Below are positions 54,288 through 63,991 of a DNA stretch of 64,000 bases, in pieces; position 1 is the stretch's first letter; every line of letters begins with the position of its first letter. Under the pieces are notes generated by a model. The model did not search any database. It saw nothing but the letters and a program-made list of their open reading frames with translations, and was not told where the DNA came from. A program made the position numbers and the translations under genes. Source of the stretch: Smittium mucronatum (taxonomy: Eukaryota > Kickxellomycota > Harpellomycetes > Harpellales > Legeriomycetaceae); NCBI GenBank assembly GCA_001953115.1, contig LSSL01002843.1, positions 1 through 64,000 on the forward strand, given 5' to 3'.

Positions 54288-54355
54288 ATGCAAATGCAAA
54301 TGCAAATGCAAATGGGAATGGGGATGGGAATAGGGGTTGGGGATGGGGATGGGGG
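54288..54355 (+). promoter_or_regulatory. ATGCAA hexamer repeat followed by a long G-quadruplex candidate
   Basis: ATGCAA is repeated about four times (54288-54312). It is followed by at least six runs of 3-5 G with short spacers (GGGAATGGGGATGGGAATAG, then GGGGTTGGGGATGGGG and more). The repeats create ATGCAAAT octamer-like sequences. Located 200-265 bp before the STE24 ATG, so probably within its promoter. Confidence 0.7.
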
Positions 54356-54552
54356 CAGAAATGGGTGAAGAAAATGCATCAAGCGAGAAAGGGCTGTTTA
54401 TAGTAACTTTACTGGCAATTTGACTTTCAACCCTGAGCTCTTTGTTCGTCACAGCATTCCTCCGTTTTCTTGTTTAAAACACTCTTTGTTTGCTCCATCC
54501 TCTGTTTTTTTTACAAGTGCCCCAATCTTCACGTTTTTATACTTTTTGCAAC

Positions 54553-56229
54553 ATGTCTTCTGATCACACAGAAGATTCCTCCCTGCCAACTGCTTTACAC
54601 GAAAATGCCACTAATGAGGATATCGACGCTTTGGTGAAAATTGTCAAAACCCAGAGCCTAGTAGATGATGTTATTGATGGTGTTTACATGGGCCTCTTGA
54701 CCATATCCTTGCTATTTATCCTATTTGTTACTGCTATTGGTCCCCAGCTTGGTGATTTGTTTCCCATTTTGCAACCTGTATTCCTTCTTTTTTCTCATAT
54801 TGTCCCTTTTTTCAAAAATATCCCCTCTTACGTTTCTTCTGCTCCTGAATGCTTCACTACCTTGATTTCTAACTTACCCACCACTCTGGTTGAATACCAA
54901 TCACTCTACTATTCTTTTGCCCAAGCCTTTAGAACCTACCTAACTATTCTCCCTTATAAGCAACTCATTCTTCTTTTCAGCTGGGGTGCATATCTATGGG
55001 ATGCTTATTTAGATGTCAGACAACGGGACATGCTTCATGGTGTTATAAGACCCTCTCCTATCCGCTCTATCGTTACTCGCAAAGCCTTTCTAGAGGCTAA
55101 CTCATATGGTCTCGACAAAAGCTCCTTAAAGATGGTCCAGTCGCTTTTAGAACAAATCAAAACTACTTTGGTACTATATTATGATATTCTTCCTGCTTTC
55201 TGGAACCTTGTTGGTGAATTTATGCAGTCCCGTTTAGGCTTCGGCCCCGAACACGAAATCACCCATTCTATTTTATTCTTTATTGCCACCTCTCTTGTCA
55301 ACAGTATTACTTCTATTCCCTTTGATCTATATGGCACTTTTGTTGTAGAGCAAAAGCACGGTTTTAACAAGCAAACTGTCGGATTATATATTGCCGATTT
55401 CTTTAAAACTCTTGCTTTAACCGCCAGTTTTGGCTCATTGATACTGGCTGGTCTACTTTATACTATCACTAAAACCGGTGAAAACTTTTACTTGTACGTA
55501 ATGATTTTTATGATGGTCATTCAGCTTATCGGAATTACCATTTTCCCTACTCTTATCCAGCCCTTATTTAACAAATTCACTCCGCTCGAAGATGGAGAGC
55601 TGAAGACATCCATCGAAAATCTGGCTGCTCGTTTAGAATTCCCTCTTAAAAAGTTGTATGTGGTTGACGGAAGCAAGAGGTCTGGCCACAGCAACGCATA
55701 CATGTATGGGTTCTTTAAAAACAAGCGCATTGTTTTGTATGATACTTTACTGAAGCAAACCTCAATTGAAGAGGTGTGTGCCATTTTAGCCCATGAGCTA
55801 GGCCATTGGAAAATGAACCACGTTATTAAAATGCTCTTCATCAGCCAAATCCAGATATTTGTTATCTTCTATCTCTTCAGTCTGGTTATTGTCCAAAAGA
55901 AGCTGTATACCGACTTTGGTTTCACCTCTATGCCTATTTTTGTTGGGTTCATGCTTTATCAGTATCTATACCAACCGGTCGATTCCGTTGTCACTTACTA
56001 CTTTAACAAACTGTCTCGCAAACACGAATTTGAGGCCGATGCCTTCTCAAACAGCCTCGGTTACCACGAGCAACTCAAGCAGGGTCTAATCAAAATACAC
56101 CTTGAAAACAAAGGGAATCTAAACCCCGACAGTTTATATTCAGCGTACCATTACTCTCACCCCCCTCTTGTTGAGCGTCTTAATGCCCTCGACCGTCCGG
56201 CCACTCCATACCACTCTAAATCCGACTAG
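54553..56229 (+). CDS. STE24: CAAX prenyl protease Ste24 (M48 zinc metalloprotease)
   Basis: Integral ER/inner-nuclear-membrane protease that cleaves the -AAX of farnesylated proteins and, in yeast, also processes a-factor precursor; it has been implicated in clearing blocked translocons. 558 codons. The zinc site is HELGH at 414-418, with the third ligand at Glu492 in HEFEADAF. Family signatures NKFTPLEDGEL (340-350), DGSKRSGHSNAY (372-383) and SAYHYSHPPLVERLNALD near the C-terminus are intact. Yeast Ste24 has 453 residues and human ZMPSTE24 about 475. The extra length is an N-terminal extension of about 135 residues with hydrophobic stretches near 46-62 and 72-90, before the usual first segment (PYKQLILLFSWGAYLW). 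The ATG at 54553 is chosen as the first in-frame ATG; open frame continues upstream only via TTG. No intron is needed. The leader is pyrimidine-rich. Confidence 0.95.
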   Translation: MSSDHTEDSSLPTALHENATNEDIDALVKIVKTQSLVDDVIDGVYMGLLTISLLFILFVTAIGPQLGDLFPILQPVFLLFSHIVPFFKNIPSYVSSAPECFTTLISNLPTTLVEYQSLYYSFAQAFRTYLTILPYKQLILLFSWGAYLWDAYLDVRQRDMLHGVIRPSPIRSIVTRKAFLEANSYGLDKSSLKMVQSLLEQIKTTLVLYYDILPAFWNLVGEFMQSRLGFGPEHEITHSILFFIATSLVNSITSIPFDLYGTFVVEQKHGFNKQTVGLYIADFFKTLALTASFGSLILAGLLYTITKTGENFYLYVMIFMMVIQLIGITIFPTLIQPLFNKFTPLEDGELKTSIENLAARLEFPLKKLYVVDGSKRSGHSNAYMYGFFKNKRIVLYDTLLKQTSIEEVCAILAHELGHWKMNHVIKMLFISQIQIFVIFYLFSLVIVQKKLYTDFGFTSMPIFVGFMLYQYLYQPVDSVVTYYFNKLSRKHEFEADAFSNSLGYHEQLKQGLIKIHLENKGNLNPDSLYSAYHYSHPPLVERLNALDRPATPYHSKSD

Positions 56230-56700
56230 CCAAACCCCTCGCCTCCCTCTAACCAGCCCTATCCTATTTATTTCTTTGCTGCTTTCTTGGTCGCTCTCCA
56301 TCGCAGCTCCCTTTTCTAAATACAAACTAGAGCTTAAAACTGTTTTTTATTTATTTTTAATTTTTTCTCTTTTTCTTTTTTTGGGTTCTTTTAATGTCGG
56401 ATTTTGCTATAATTCATTGTTTGGTTTTTATAGTTTTTGATCACATCGACTAAATTTAGTAACTATCTGCTGTTGCTTTTGTTTTTTCGTTCGCTGATTA
56501 TTTTTCGGAATTATATCAGCCGTAATTATGCTATCGTTGATTAGTCCATCTTTTTGAATCCGACGAATAATCGAGCATGATTTTAGCGAGATTTGCAGAC
56601 ATTCAGATTACAAAATAATTTTCTATCAAGTCTGAGTTTATAATCGATATTTTTGGGCGTCTTCATTTTTGTTTTGTTGACACTGGCAGCTGTTTTATAA
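56230..56700 (+). promoter_or_regulatory. STE24 3' region and promoter of the aldehyde dehydrogenase gene
   Basis: 471 bp between two genes on the same strand. The first half is T-rich with TTTTTATTTATTTTT-like sequence (56342-56360), suitable for 3' processing. A GTTTTATAA stretch lies immediately before the downstream ATG. No other gene is seen. Confidence 0.4.
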
Positions 56701-58503
56701 ATGTTTGAATTACTACTCTTTCCTTTTTATTTTGGCTGGTACTCCTTTGCCCTCTCAATCCTAGTCGCTTGGTACTACCTGGTTCCCTTTTCGAAAAGAT
56801 TTATCGATGCTCAATTAAATCCCCCTAAAAAGATCAGGGTTCAGCTCCCCATTCAATTTTCCTCTTCCTGGACCTCCGATAATTATTTCGATGGGTCTTC
56901 TAAGCAACAATTAGCCAACCAAATCACGTGTGTTGACCCTTCAACTGGTGCTATTCTTGGCTACTGCCCCGTAACTTCCCCTTCCGAGGTTTTTACTTCC
57001 GCTAAGAATGCCTCCCTTGTTCAGAAAGTGTGGGTCAACACTTCTTTCTCTCAGCGACGACAGGTTCTGAGAACAATTTGCGACTTTATACTCGAAAACC
57101 AGCTCGATATCTGTCGAGCTGCTTGCCGCGATTCCGGAAAGACTTTTGTCGATGCCATGCTCGGTGAAGTTCTTACTACAGTCGCTAAACTCAGATGGAC
57201 CATTGAGAATGGTGAAGAAGTTCTTAAATCAGTCCCTAGAAAAACTGGCTTCTTGATGATGTACAAAATGGCCCGAGTTGTTTATCAGCCCATGGGGGTA
57301 GTCGCCTCCATTGTAAGCTGGAACTACCCCTTCCATAACGCTCTTGGCCCCATTATCTCTGCTATTTTTGCTGGAAATGGAATCGTCGTCAAAGTGTCTG
57401 AACATTCTGCTTTTAGTTCTGCTTATTTTTTGAACATTGTTAGATCAGGTCTAGCTGCCCATGGCCACCCAACTGATCTAGTTCAATTTGTTACTGGTTA
57501 TGCCGAAACTGGCCAGGCACTTGTTACCTGCCCTTTGATTAAGCACGTCACTTTCATAGGCTCTGCTCCCATCGGCCGTCTTATTATGAAAGCTGCCTCC
57601 GAAAATCTCACCCCTGTCACCTTAGAGCTTGGTGGAAAAGATTGCGCTATAGTCATGCCAGATGCCAACCTTAGCCAATGTGTTCCTGTTATTATGCGCG
57701 GCACTTTCCAGAATTCTGGCCAGAATTGTATTGGTCTCGAACGTATTATTGTCCATTCGGATATTTATGACTCTTTTATTTCTCTCGTCAAGGAAAAAAT
57801 TCCTAAAATCCGCCAGGGCCCCTGTTTAGAAGACTCTGGAAAGCCCCATGAAATCGATATGGGCGCCATGGTCCTACAATCAAACTTTAAAGTTTACGAC
57901 GATCTTATTGCTGATGCTATTCAACACGGCGCTAAGCTTCTCTACGGCGGCAAGAGATTCATGCATCCAAGCTATCCTCATGGTAATTATTTTATGCCTA
58001 CTCTCATCGTCGATCTAACCCCAGATATGAAAATTGCTAACACTGAGGTCTTTGGACCCATCATGGCTGTTTTCAAAGCCTCCTCTGTATCCGATTCCAT
58101 CCGAATTGCAAATTCTTCTCAGTTTGCTCTTGGGGCCTCTGTCTTTACATCCAACAAAGCTTTGGGTCGCCAGATTTCCATGTCTCTCAAATGCGGAATG
58201 GTCAACAACAACGATTTTGCTGTTAATTACCTCTGTCAGTCATTGCCCTTTGGTGGAATAGGCCAATCTGGTTTTGGCCGATTCGCTGGTCCAGAAGGTC
58301 TTTTGTCCATGTGCTACCAAAAGTCTTACACTGAGGATATATTCCCTTTCATAAGCACCACCATCCCAAAAGTCGTCGATTACCCCATTTCCAACACCAG
58401 CAATGCCTTTGAATTTACTAAAAATATCAATACCTTTGCTTTTGGCTCATCATTTTTCAACAGAGTAAAGGCTGCCGTTTCCTTGGGAAAACTGTCTCAA
58501 TAA
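56701..58503 (+). CDS. MSC7: Msc7-like membrane-anchored aldehyde dehydrogenase
   Basis: NAD(P)-dependent aldehyde dehydrogenase superfamily member of the fungal Msc7 type; in yeast the protein is ER-associated and its substrate is not established. 600 codons (yeast Msc7 has 644). An N-terminal hydrophobic segment (residues about 3-28) anchors it to a membrane. The catalytic set is complete: Asn208 in SWNYP, Lys231 in KVSE (commonly KPSE), Glu309 in LELGGK, nucleophile Cys343 in GQNC and the TEVFGP motif at 448-453. PFGGIGQSGFGR (516-527) matches the usual C-terminal 'G.GRSG.GR' region. ATG at 56701 is the first in frame and immediately precedes the anchor. The gene faces SPT5 tail to tail with only 285 bp between stops. 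Assignment to the aldehyde dehydrogenase family is firm; equivalence to Msc7 rather than another membrane fatty-aldehyde dehydrogenase is likely but not proven. Confidence 0.9.
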   Translation: MFELLLFPFYFGWYSFALSILVAWYYLVPFSKRFIDAQLNPPKKIRVQLPIQFSSSWTSDNYFDGSSKQQLANQITCVDPSTGAILGYCPVTSPSEVFTSAKNASLVQKVWVNTSFSQRRQVLRTICDFILENQLDICRAACRDSGKTFVDAMLGEVLTTVAKLRWTIENGEEVLKSVPRKTGFLMMYKMARVVYQPMGVVASIVSWNYPFHNALGPIISAIFAGNGIVVKVSEHSAFSSAYFLNIVRSGLAAHGHPTDLVQFVTGYAETGQALVTCPLIKHVTFIGSAPIGRLIMKAASENLTPVTLELGGKDCAIVMPDANLSQCVPVIMRGTFQNSGQNCIGLERIIVHSDIYDSFISLVKEKIPKIRQGPCLEDSGKPHEIDMGAMVLQSNFKVYDDLIADAIQHGAKLLYGGKRFMHPSYPHGNYFMPTLIVDLTPDMKIANTEVFGPIMAVFKASSVSDSIRIANSSQFALGASVFTSNKALGRQISMSLKCGMVNNNDFAVNYLCQSLPFGGIGQSGFGRFAGPEGLLSMCYQKSYTEDIFPFISTTIPKVVDYPISNTSNAFEFTKNINTFAFGSSFFNRVKAAVSLGKLSQ

Positions 58504-58672
58504 TTTCAATTTCTTCTAGTACTAACCATTATGACTTTCTTTTAAAAAAAATTCGTTTTTAATCAATTTTTATTCTCTCATTTTTTCACCTTTATTGTCT
58601 TATCAACTTTAATCGAATGGTGTTGTTTTGATTTCTAAACGCCAGATTTTTTTTGTTTCATAGCGCGTTCCA

Positions 58673-58678
58673 AATAAA
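58673..58678 (+). terminator. Polyadenylation signal (AATAAA) for the aldehyde dehydrogenase gene
   Basis: AATAAA on the plus strand, 170 nt after the stop codon, in the short space before the convergent SPT5 gene. If used, the two transcripts' 3' ends would nearly meet. Confidence 0.35.
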
Positions 58679-58688
58679 ACTAAAAATA

Positions 58689-58694
58689 TTTATT
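58689..58694 (-). terminator. Polyadenylation signal (AATAAA) for SPT5
   Basis: AATAAA on the minus strand about 95 nt after the SPT5 stop. The similar plus-strand signal is only 10 bp away, so the pair forms a compact bidirectional 3' end region. Confidence 0.35.
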
Positions 58695-58788
58695 TAAAAT
58701 TATCAGTTACAATTATAATGGAACAATTATGGCTGAGTATTTGTCTAAAACTATCTCAATACCTTGAGCCAAAGCTGCTAAAGATCGT

Positions 58789-61700
58789 TTATGCCCAAGA
58801 ATTTCCACTTTGGCCAGATCCGCCATCCTCCGAATTTTGACCCCAGCCGCTTCCGGCAGGAGTCTCATTATTTTGTTTGGGTTCACCCCAAGATCCAAAC
58901 GAGCCCGTGTCAGCTGATATTTCTGGATCATTACCACTTCCAAAACCATTGCCTTGAATGCCTGGAGTCTGCGGCAATCCGTAATTTCTGCTATCCCCGC
59001 CTCGGATACCATCGTTAGAGCTATACTGTCTGTCCTGATACCCACCTGATCGTGCTCCCCGATATCTACCCCCGTCGCCATCATGGTTTCCTCTGTTTCC
59101 GTTAAATCGACCTTCATTGTTGTGTTCTCCATTGCCTCTTCCTCTGCCTCTCCAATTGCCCCTTCCACGACTATCGCCATATGAGCTTTGTCCCCCTCTT
59201 CCTCTACCATCCCCATAGGAGCTATATCCTCCACGACCCCGACTCCCTCCATAAGAACTATGCCCCCCCCTTCCGCGGCTATCTTCATAAGAGCTAAAAT
59301 CACTTCTACCACGACTCTCTTTGAATGAGTTATTACCCCAAGAATTTCCTCGATCTCCATTGGCATCATCAAAAGACATATTTTCTACTCGGTTTCGAAT
59401 TCCACCTTGGTCGTGTTCTGGAGCAATACCTCCATCCCAGGTAGATATTGGAGTTTGTGGTACTGCATTGTCTCCCATCCCACCACCAAATGAGTTATTG
59501 GAGCTGACCCCGCTGCCCCAACCATTAGAGCTAGATGTATTTTGGGATGGCTTCACATCACTATTCCATGAATCCTGAGTATCCTGTTTGGAGCTTGAAT
59601 CATCCCCCCAAGGGGCGGAAGAAACTTGGGAGTTTGCAGAGGGATCTCCCCAAGAATTTCCTGGCTTATCGATTGTATTATGGGGTTCAGGTTCACTCAT
59701 GCCACTAAACGTTTGAGGGTTAGAACTGCGTTTCGTATTCCAGGAATTGGTGCTGCCATTTTTAGGTGCTGGTGCGGAATCCCAAGAACTAACAGATTCT
59801 TTTCTATGGTCACTACCCCAGGAGCTAGCTTGGTTATTAGGTGTTGGCATGTTGTCGTCTCCCCAAGATTTCTTTTCCCTATTTTCAAAGCTTGGTCTGT
59901 TTTGACTATTGAAATTATTAGATGAGTCTCGTGGGCCAGAGGATTTTGTTCTGCTTCTATTCCAAGAATCGTTTTTGTTAATATTGGTAGATGAGTTATC
60001 GACCAAATGTTTTGAGGTTTCATTAGAGCTGGGTCTTATTGATTCTGAGCCCCAAGAAGATGGCTTTTCTTGAGTTTCAACGTTGTTACCCCAAGAACCG
60101 GAATTAACCGGCTCGGTTTGATTATTATTACGGGAACCCCAGGGCTCAGTTGTGTTATCAGAAGTGGATTCCGTCCCCCAGGTATTATCAGGTGGCTTAT
60201 CGGAAGCCGAGTCTGATCCCCAAGCATTATCAGATGGCTTGTTGGTAGAGGATTCTGATCCCCAAGCATTATCAGATGGTTTGCTATTAGTAGAGTCTGA
60301 TCCCCAAGTATTATCAGATGGTTTGGTAGTAGAAGAGTCCGACCCCCAAGTACTATCAGATGGTTTAGTAGTAGAAGAATCTGACCCCCACGTGTTATCA
60401 GATGGTTTAGAAGTAGAGGATTCTGACCCCCATGCTTGATTTGATAATTTTTTAGGAGTAGAATTTGATCCCCAAGCTTTATTTGAAGGAGTTTCGGGTA
60501 TGGTTTCCGATCCCCAACTATTGGAAGAATCGTTATTTGATGAAGGATTACTGTTCCACCCACCAGAGAAAGAATTATTTTCGGAAGATTCTGTAATACC
60601 GCCACCTCCACCCCAATTGCTAGAAGGTGTTTGTGCAGTAGCAGAAGAATCGCCCCAAGAGGATCCAAATGAATTGTTGTTTCCAGGGGTGCTGGGAAAA
60701 TTTGATGGGGTGTTGGGGAATGGGGAAGATCCGTTGCCTCTGTTATTAAATCTGGAATTAGGCCTGCCATTTCCATTGAAGTCAGCTCTCCCAGAACCTT
60801 CATTTCCTGGGGGATTGAAGTCAAGAGGCATAGTTCTTCCATCTGGAAGTTTTATAGCAAGCTTATCCCTCTCGACGTTAATAACTTTTGCAGACGAATG
60901 AATTTCGACGCGAGCCATAGATCCTGTAGACTCTTTCACAACACCCATATACCCTTTAAAGGAGCCCCTAATAACAATAACAACTTTGCCTTTGGCTTGG
61001 TCACGGCCACGGAAGAAATTGGAAGGAGGTCTAAACTTTTTTGCGGTTACTTTTTGATTTCCGAAAGGGTTTAGGCTATCACGGGATGGTGTGGCTGAAG
61101 CTAAATTTCGCACTCTGGATGCGAACATTCCGCCATTTTCTGATAAGCTATCGGATCTGATAAATGCCACAAATCTAGATAACTGTACAATAGTTCCAGA
61201 ACGGTTGCCTCCATTGATTTCGCGAACTATGTCGCCAACTTTTAACTCATTTCTGTTTGAATCATAGACTACATTGAAATTGTTGTTATGCCTTGGTTTA
61301 GTAGTTTCATATGATTTGATAGTGCTAACTTCGCCGTTTTGGTCAAGCACTTTGTATAATCCTTTTTCTGAAGCTAAAATAATGGCTACATTCCTTCCTC
61401 CATCTATTGAAACTAATTCATTCTCCGCAAACTCTCCAGACTCAGTAGATTTAGAGACGTCTTCAGACTGACAAATATCACGGGCAAAGACTTTAATCTC
61501 AGATAGTGATAAATCGGATACAAGTGTTACGATTATTCCATCAACAGAAACAACAGTTCCAGTTACACCATCGTGATTCCCTCTGAGTACTTTCACGTGA
61601 TCGCCTTCTCTGAAGAGCTTTTTCAATTGACGAGATCTGAAGCTCATAACAGTATTACCTCTATTTTTTTGGTTGTTGGATAGCAGCTTGTCCATACTTA

Positions 61701-63298
61701 AACGAACTCTAAGAATTCCATCGTTCTCAATACCAGTTACTGTTCCGGATACTCCAACCAAATCCCCCTCTATTACTTCGACGTTATCTCCGATGACCAC
61801 ATCAAGAACTTCGTTTCCATTTTTATCGTTTGAATCAACAAGAGATGAGGCAGCAGCAGCAGCTACAGCGGCCTCAACCAAAGCTTCTGAATCACCACCA
61901 GAAAATGTGGTTATTTCTTCCAAAGTTGGATTTACTTTTTCCGTTTGAAGACTAACAAGTTTGAATTCCTTTTCGAGATAACCCTTATTAAAAATTTCGC
62001 CACCCCAATGGAATATTTCTGAACCTCTGGGAATAACAGGTTTGTTCATATCAATGCGTTCAGCCTCTCTAGGATCAAACAATTTTTGAGGAGCACGAGC
62101 AATCTGACCCTGGGAGTTGAGTGATTTTTTTTTTTTGCCGTTTTCATTGACCTAATAATTTCAAGGGTTAATAATAATTCAATTTTAATAAATAATAAAG
62201 TAAACTAGACATGAAGGAATAATAAAATGAACCAAAGCGTTTTTTTTTTCAATAAAAATAAGAAGAGAAGAGACTTACAATCTCGTCATATTCTATTCTG
62301 GGAACAAGTTTAAGTTCGGCGGAATCGGTTGAATCGATAATAGCCAATACTTGAGCCAAATCTCCGGCATATTTACCACGTTTTACTCTGACCCAAGCAC
62401 CGGGTTGGATGGTAACATCCTTTTTTTTAACTCGGATAACATCAACCATTTGATCAATGGGGACTAGCAATAATTTCGTGTTTATTATTCCAGCAGTACG
62501 TTCTAAGGAGGCTTGAGCATCAGCATGAGAGTTTGCTTCGAGATAAACATATCCAGGAAGGCCATTTCTGCAGTAGGCAGACAGAATGGTGTTTCTCTGG
62601 CCGGCCTCGACCTTCTCAACACATCTACGCATTAATTGAAAAACCACATCTCTTTCTTTGCCCATAGCACAGCGAATCATAAATAGATGAGGATCCTGAA
62701 CACCTGGAAGCAAAAATTGCTTTGGTATGTGTTCGGCAGTTGAAACAAAAGATTTTTTAGAGCCGTAATTCTCATAACGAGATTTCAACCTAGCAGCAAT
62801 TTCTTCTACGTCTTCTTCCTCTCTGTCTCTAGGTAGATCAGAGTATCTTCTGTGAGATCGCAAAGCCAATTGCTCAGCTTCAGCCAATTCGGCTTCATCG
62901 TCAGCAATGAAATCACCACCTAATTCACCATCTTCATCCTCGTCTTCATCGTCAGTATCGACAGCGGCCTCGACATCCAAGAACATATTTCCGGCTCGTT
63001 TTCGTTTTTTTTTCTTACTTTTTACTTTGTCGCCGTAATCCTCGTCAGAATAAGCATTATTTTCAGACTCTATAGAGCGGTCGTCGTCAGAAGACCTATA
63101 AGAAGTTTTGCTTTTACCTCTTGAACTGCTATTCGATTTCTTGTGGGAAGATCTGGCCTCCCTTTCGTTGGCATAATCTGAATCTTCATCCTGACTTTGG
63201 ATTTCATCACTGTCAGAAAGGCTGCTTTGATTGTAGCTTCTTTTTAATTTTTTGAGTTCGGACTCGAAGCCTTCATCGGGACCTATGTCAGAAGACAT
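58789..63298 (-). CDS. SPT5: Transcription elongation factor Spt5 with long WG-repeat and RGG tail (2 exons)
   Basis: Subunit of the DSIF complex (Spt4-Spt5) that binds RNA polymerase II, keeps it processive and recruits capping and 3'-end factors through its repeat tail. Exons 63298-62279 and 62151-58789 join in phase 0 to give 1460 codons (yeast Spt5 has 1063). Order: acidic Ser/Asp/Glu N-terminus with a basic cluster near 93-101; NGN domain about 201-292, the Spt4- and polymerase-binding module; first KOW about 296-335; further KOW-like motifs near 459, 521, 642 and 724; then about 670 residues of low complexity. This tail contains about eight 14-residue units of the form [NT]WGS[DE]SSTTKPSD (about 890-1006), more than 20 Trp-Gly pairs in all, an RGG/SRGRGG segment (about 1280-1360), and an acidic Gly/Trp end. 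The repeat serines and threonines are candidate kinase targets, as in other Spt5 tails. The RGG segment and overall length are unusual. Confidence 0.95.
59100..59335 (-). repeat. RGG/SRGRGG repeat region within SPT5
   Basis: Encodes several SRGRGG-xSSYGD units followed by RGRGRGN. Arg-Gly-Gly boxes commonly bind RNA or are methylated on arginine. At DNA level the repeat unit is about 33 bp. The region is in frame with the rest of Spt5, with no break. Confidence 0.8.
60176..60511 (-). repeat. 42-bp coding minisatellite in SPT5 (8 units)
   Basis: On the plus strand each unit begins CCCCA and is exactly 42 bp, so each encodes 14 residues without shifting frame. The middle units are most alike and the outer ones diverged, the usual pattern of unequal exchange. 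Copy number is likely to vary between strains. Confidence 0.9.
62152..62278 (-). other. SPT5 intron
   Basis: 127 nt, donor GTAAGT, acceptor ATTAG, phase 0. It joins RIEYDEI to VNENGKKKKSLN, just after the first KOW motif. Reading through the intron would stop the protein within a few codons (IVSLFSSYFY then stop). Confidence 0.9.
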
Positions 63299-63597
63299 AA
63301 TTTATAAATCTGAAATGAAGACAAAGCAGATCAAAGTATGATATTGAGACTTAATAGAATTCTTGCTGCAAATTCTTGAAACTCTTGAATGCTTAACAGG
63401 GCTATTAATCAAGCTAGATGCCAACCAAATCTCAGCCAATTCACATAACTGTCTAAAACTTCTCCAGATCAATATCCGTACTGTTCTACCAATATACGTG
63501 CGTGATCTGCCACAACGCTTATTTAACTGGACCTTCAAAAAAACACAAGCTATTCCATCAAATCGATTTGTGATTTTTTTTTGAATTTGCGGTGGGC

Positions 63598-63706
63598 TAT
63601 TTGTCCAATTTGTCTAAATTAGGTTTTGTATTTGTCCAATCTGTCTTAATTAGGCTATGTATTTGTCCAATCTGTCTGAATTAGGCTACGTATTTAACCA
63701 ATCGAT
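63598..63706 (+). promoter_or_regulatory. 31-bp tandem repeat carrying phased CCAAT boxes
   Basis: ATTTGTCCAAT starts at 63599, 63630 and 63661, and a variant, ATTTAACCAAT, at 63692: four units with exact 31-bp period. Each has a CCAAT followed by a conserved CTGTCT.AATTAGGCTA-type arm. 31 bp is close to three helical turns, so the boxes face the same side of the DNA. They lie 300-410 bp before the SPT5 ATG. CCAAT is the target of the HAP/NF-Y complex in fungi. Confidence 0.7.
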
Positions 63707-63969
63707 AATCCAGCTATAAAGTTTCGAATAAATAAACACGATTTTCCCAATCGGATCTCTAGTTTTCTGCAGCTCTCATTTGTTTAAATAATTGTTAATC
63801 TATACACCAAATTATGACCAATTAAATACCAATTATTTTATTGAGCCAAGACATTGGCCAATATATTTTGGGATTTTGGACTAAAACAAATTAAATATTG
63901 ATTTTTATTGTATATTTTGTTTCGTAAAATTCTATTGGTACCCAGACTGATATTATAAAAAATCTCGAG

Positions 63970-63991
63970 AATTCCGTGATACAAAAAAAAA
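63970..63991 (+). mobile_element. Possible 3' end of a third poly(A)-tailed element copy
   Basis: GAATTCCGTGATACA followed by nine A matches the terminal GTGATACA-plus-A tail of the element at 6477-6705. The 14 bases before the tail agree except for one. Upstream similarity is weak, so the copy is either divergent, strongly truncated or a chance match. The window ends before a target duplication could be seen. Confidence 0.35.

Noticed and set aside
58713..60901. Long frames on both strands overlapping the SPT5 tail (for example 59372-58713, 60842-60036, and plus-strand frames at 60152 and 60500)
   Set aside because: They are shadows produced by the repetitive, biased SPT5 tail; the Spt5 frame is continuous and has clear domains.
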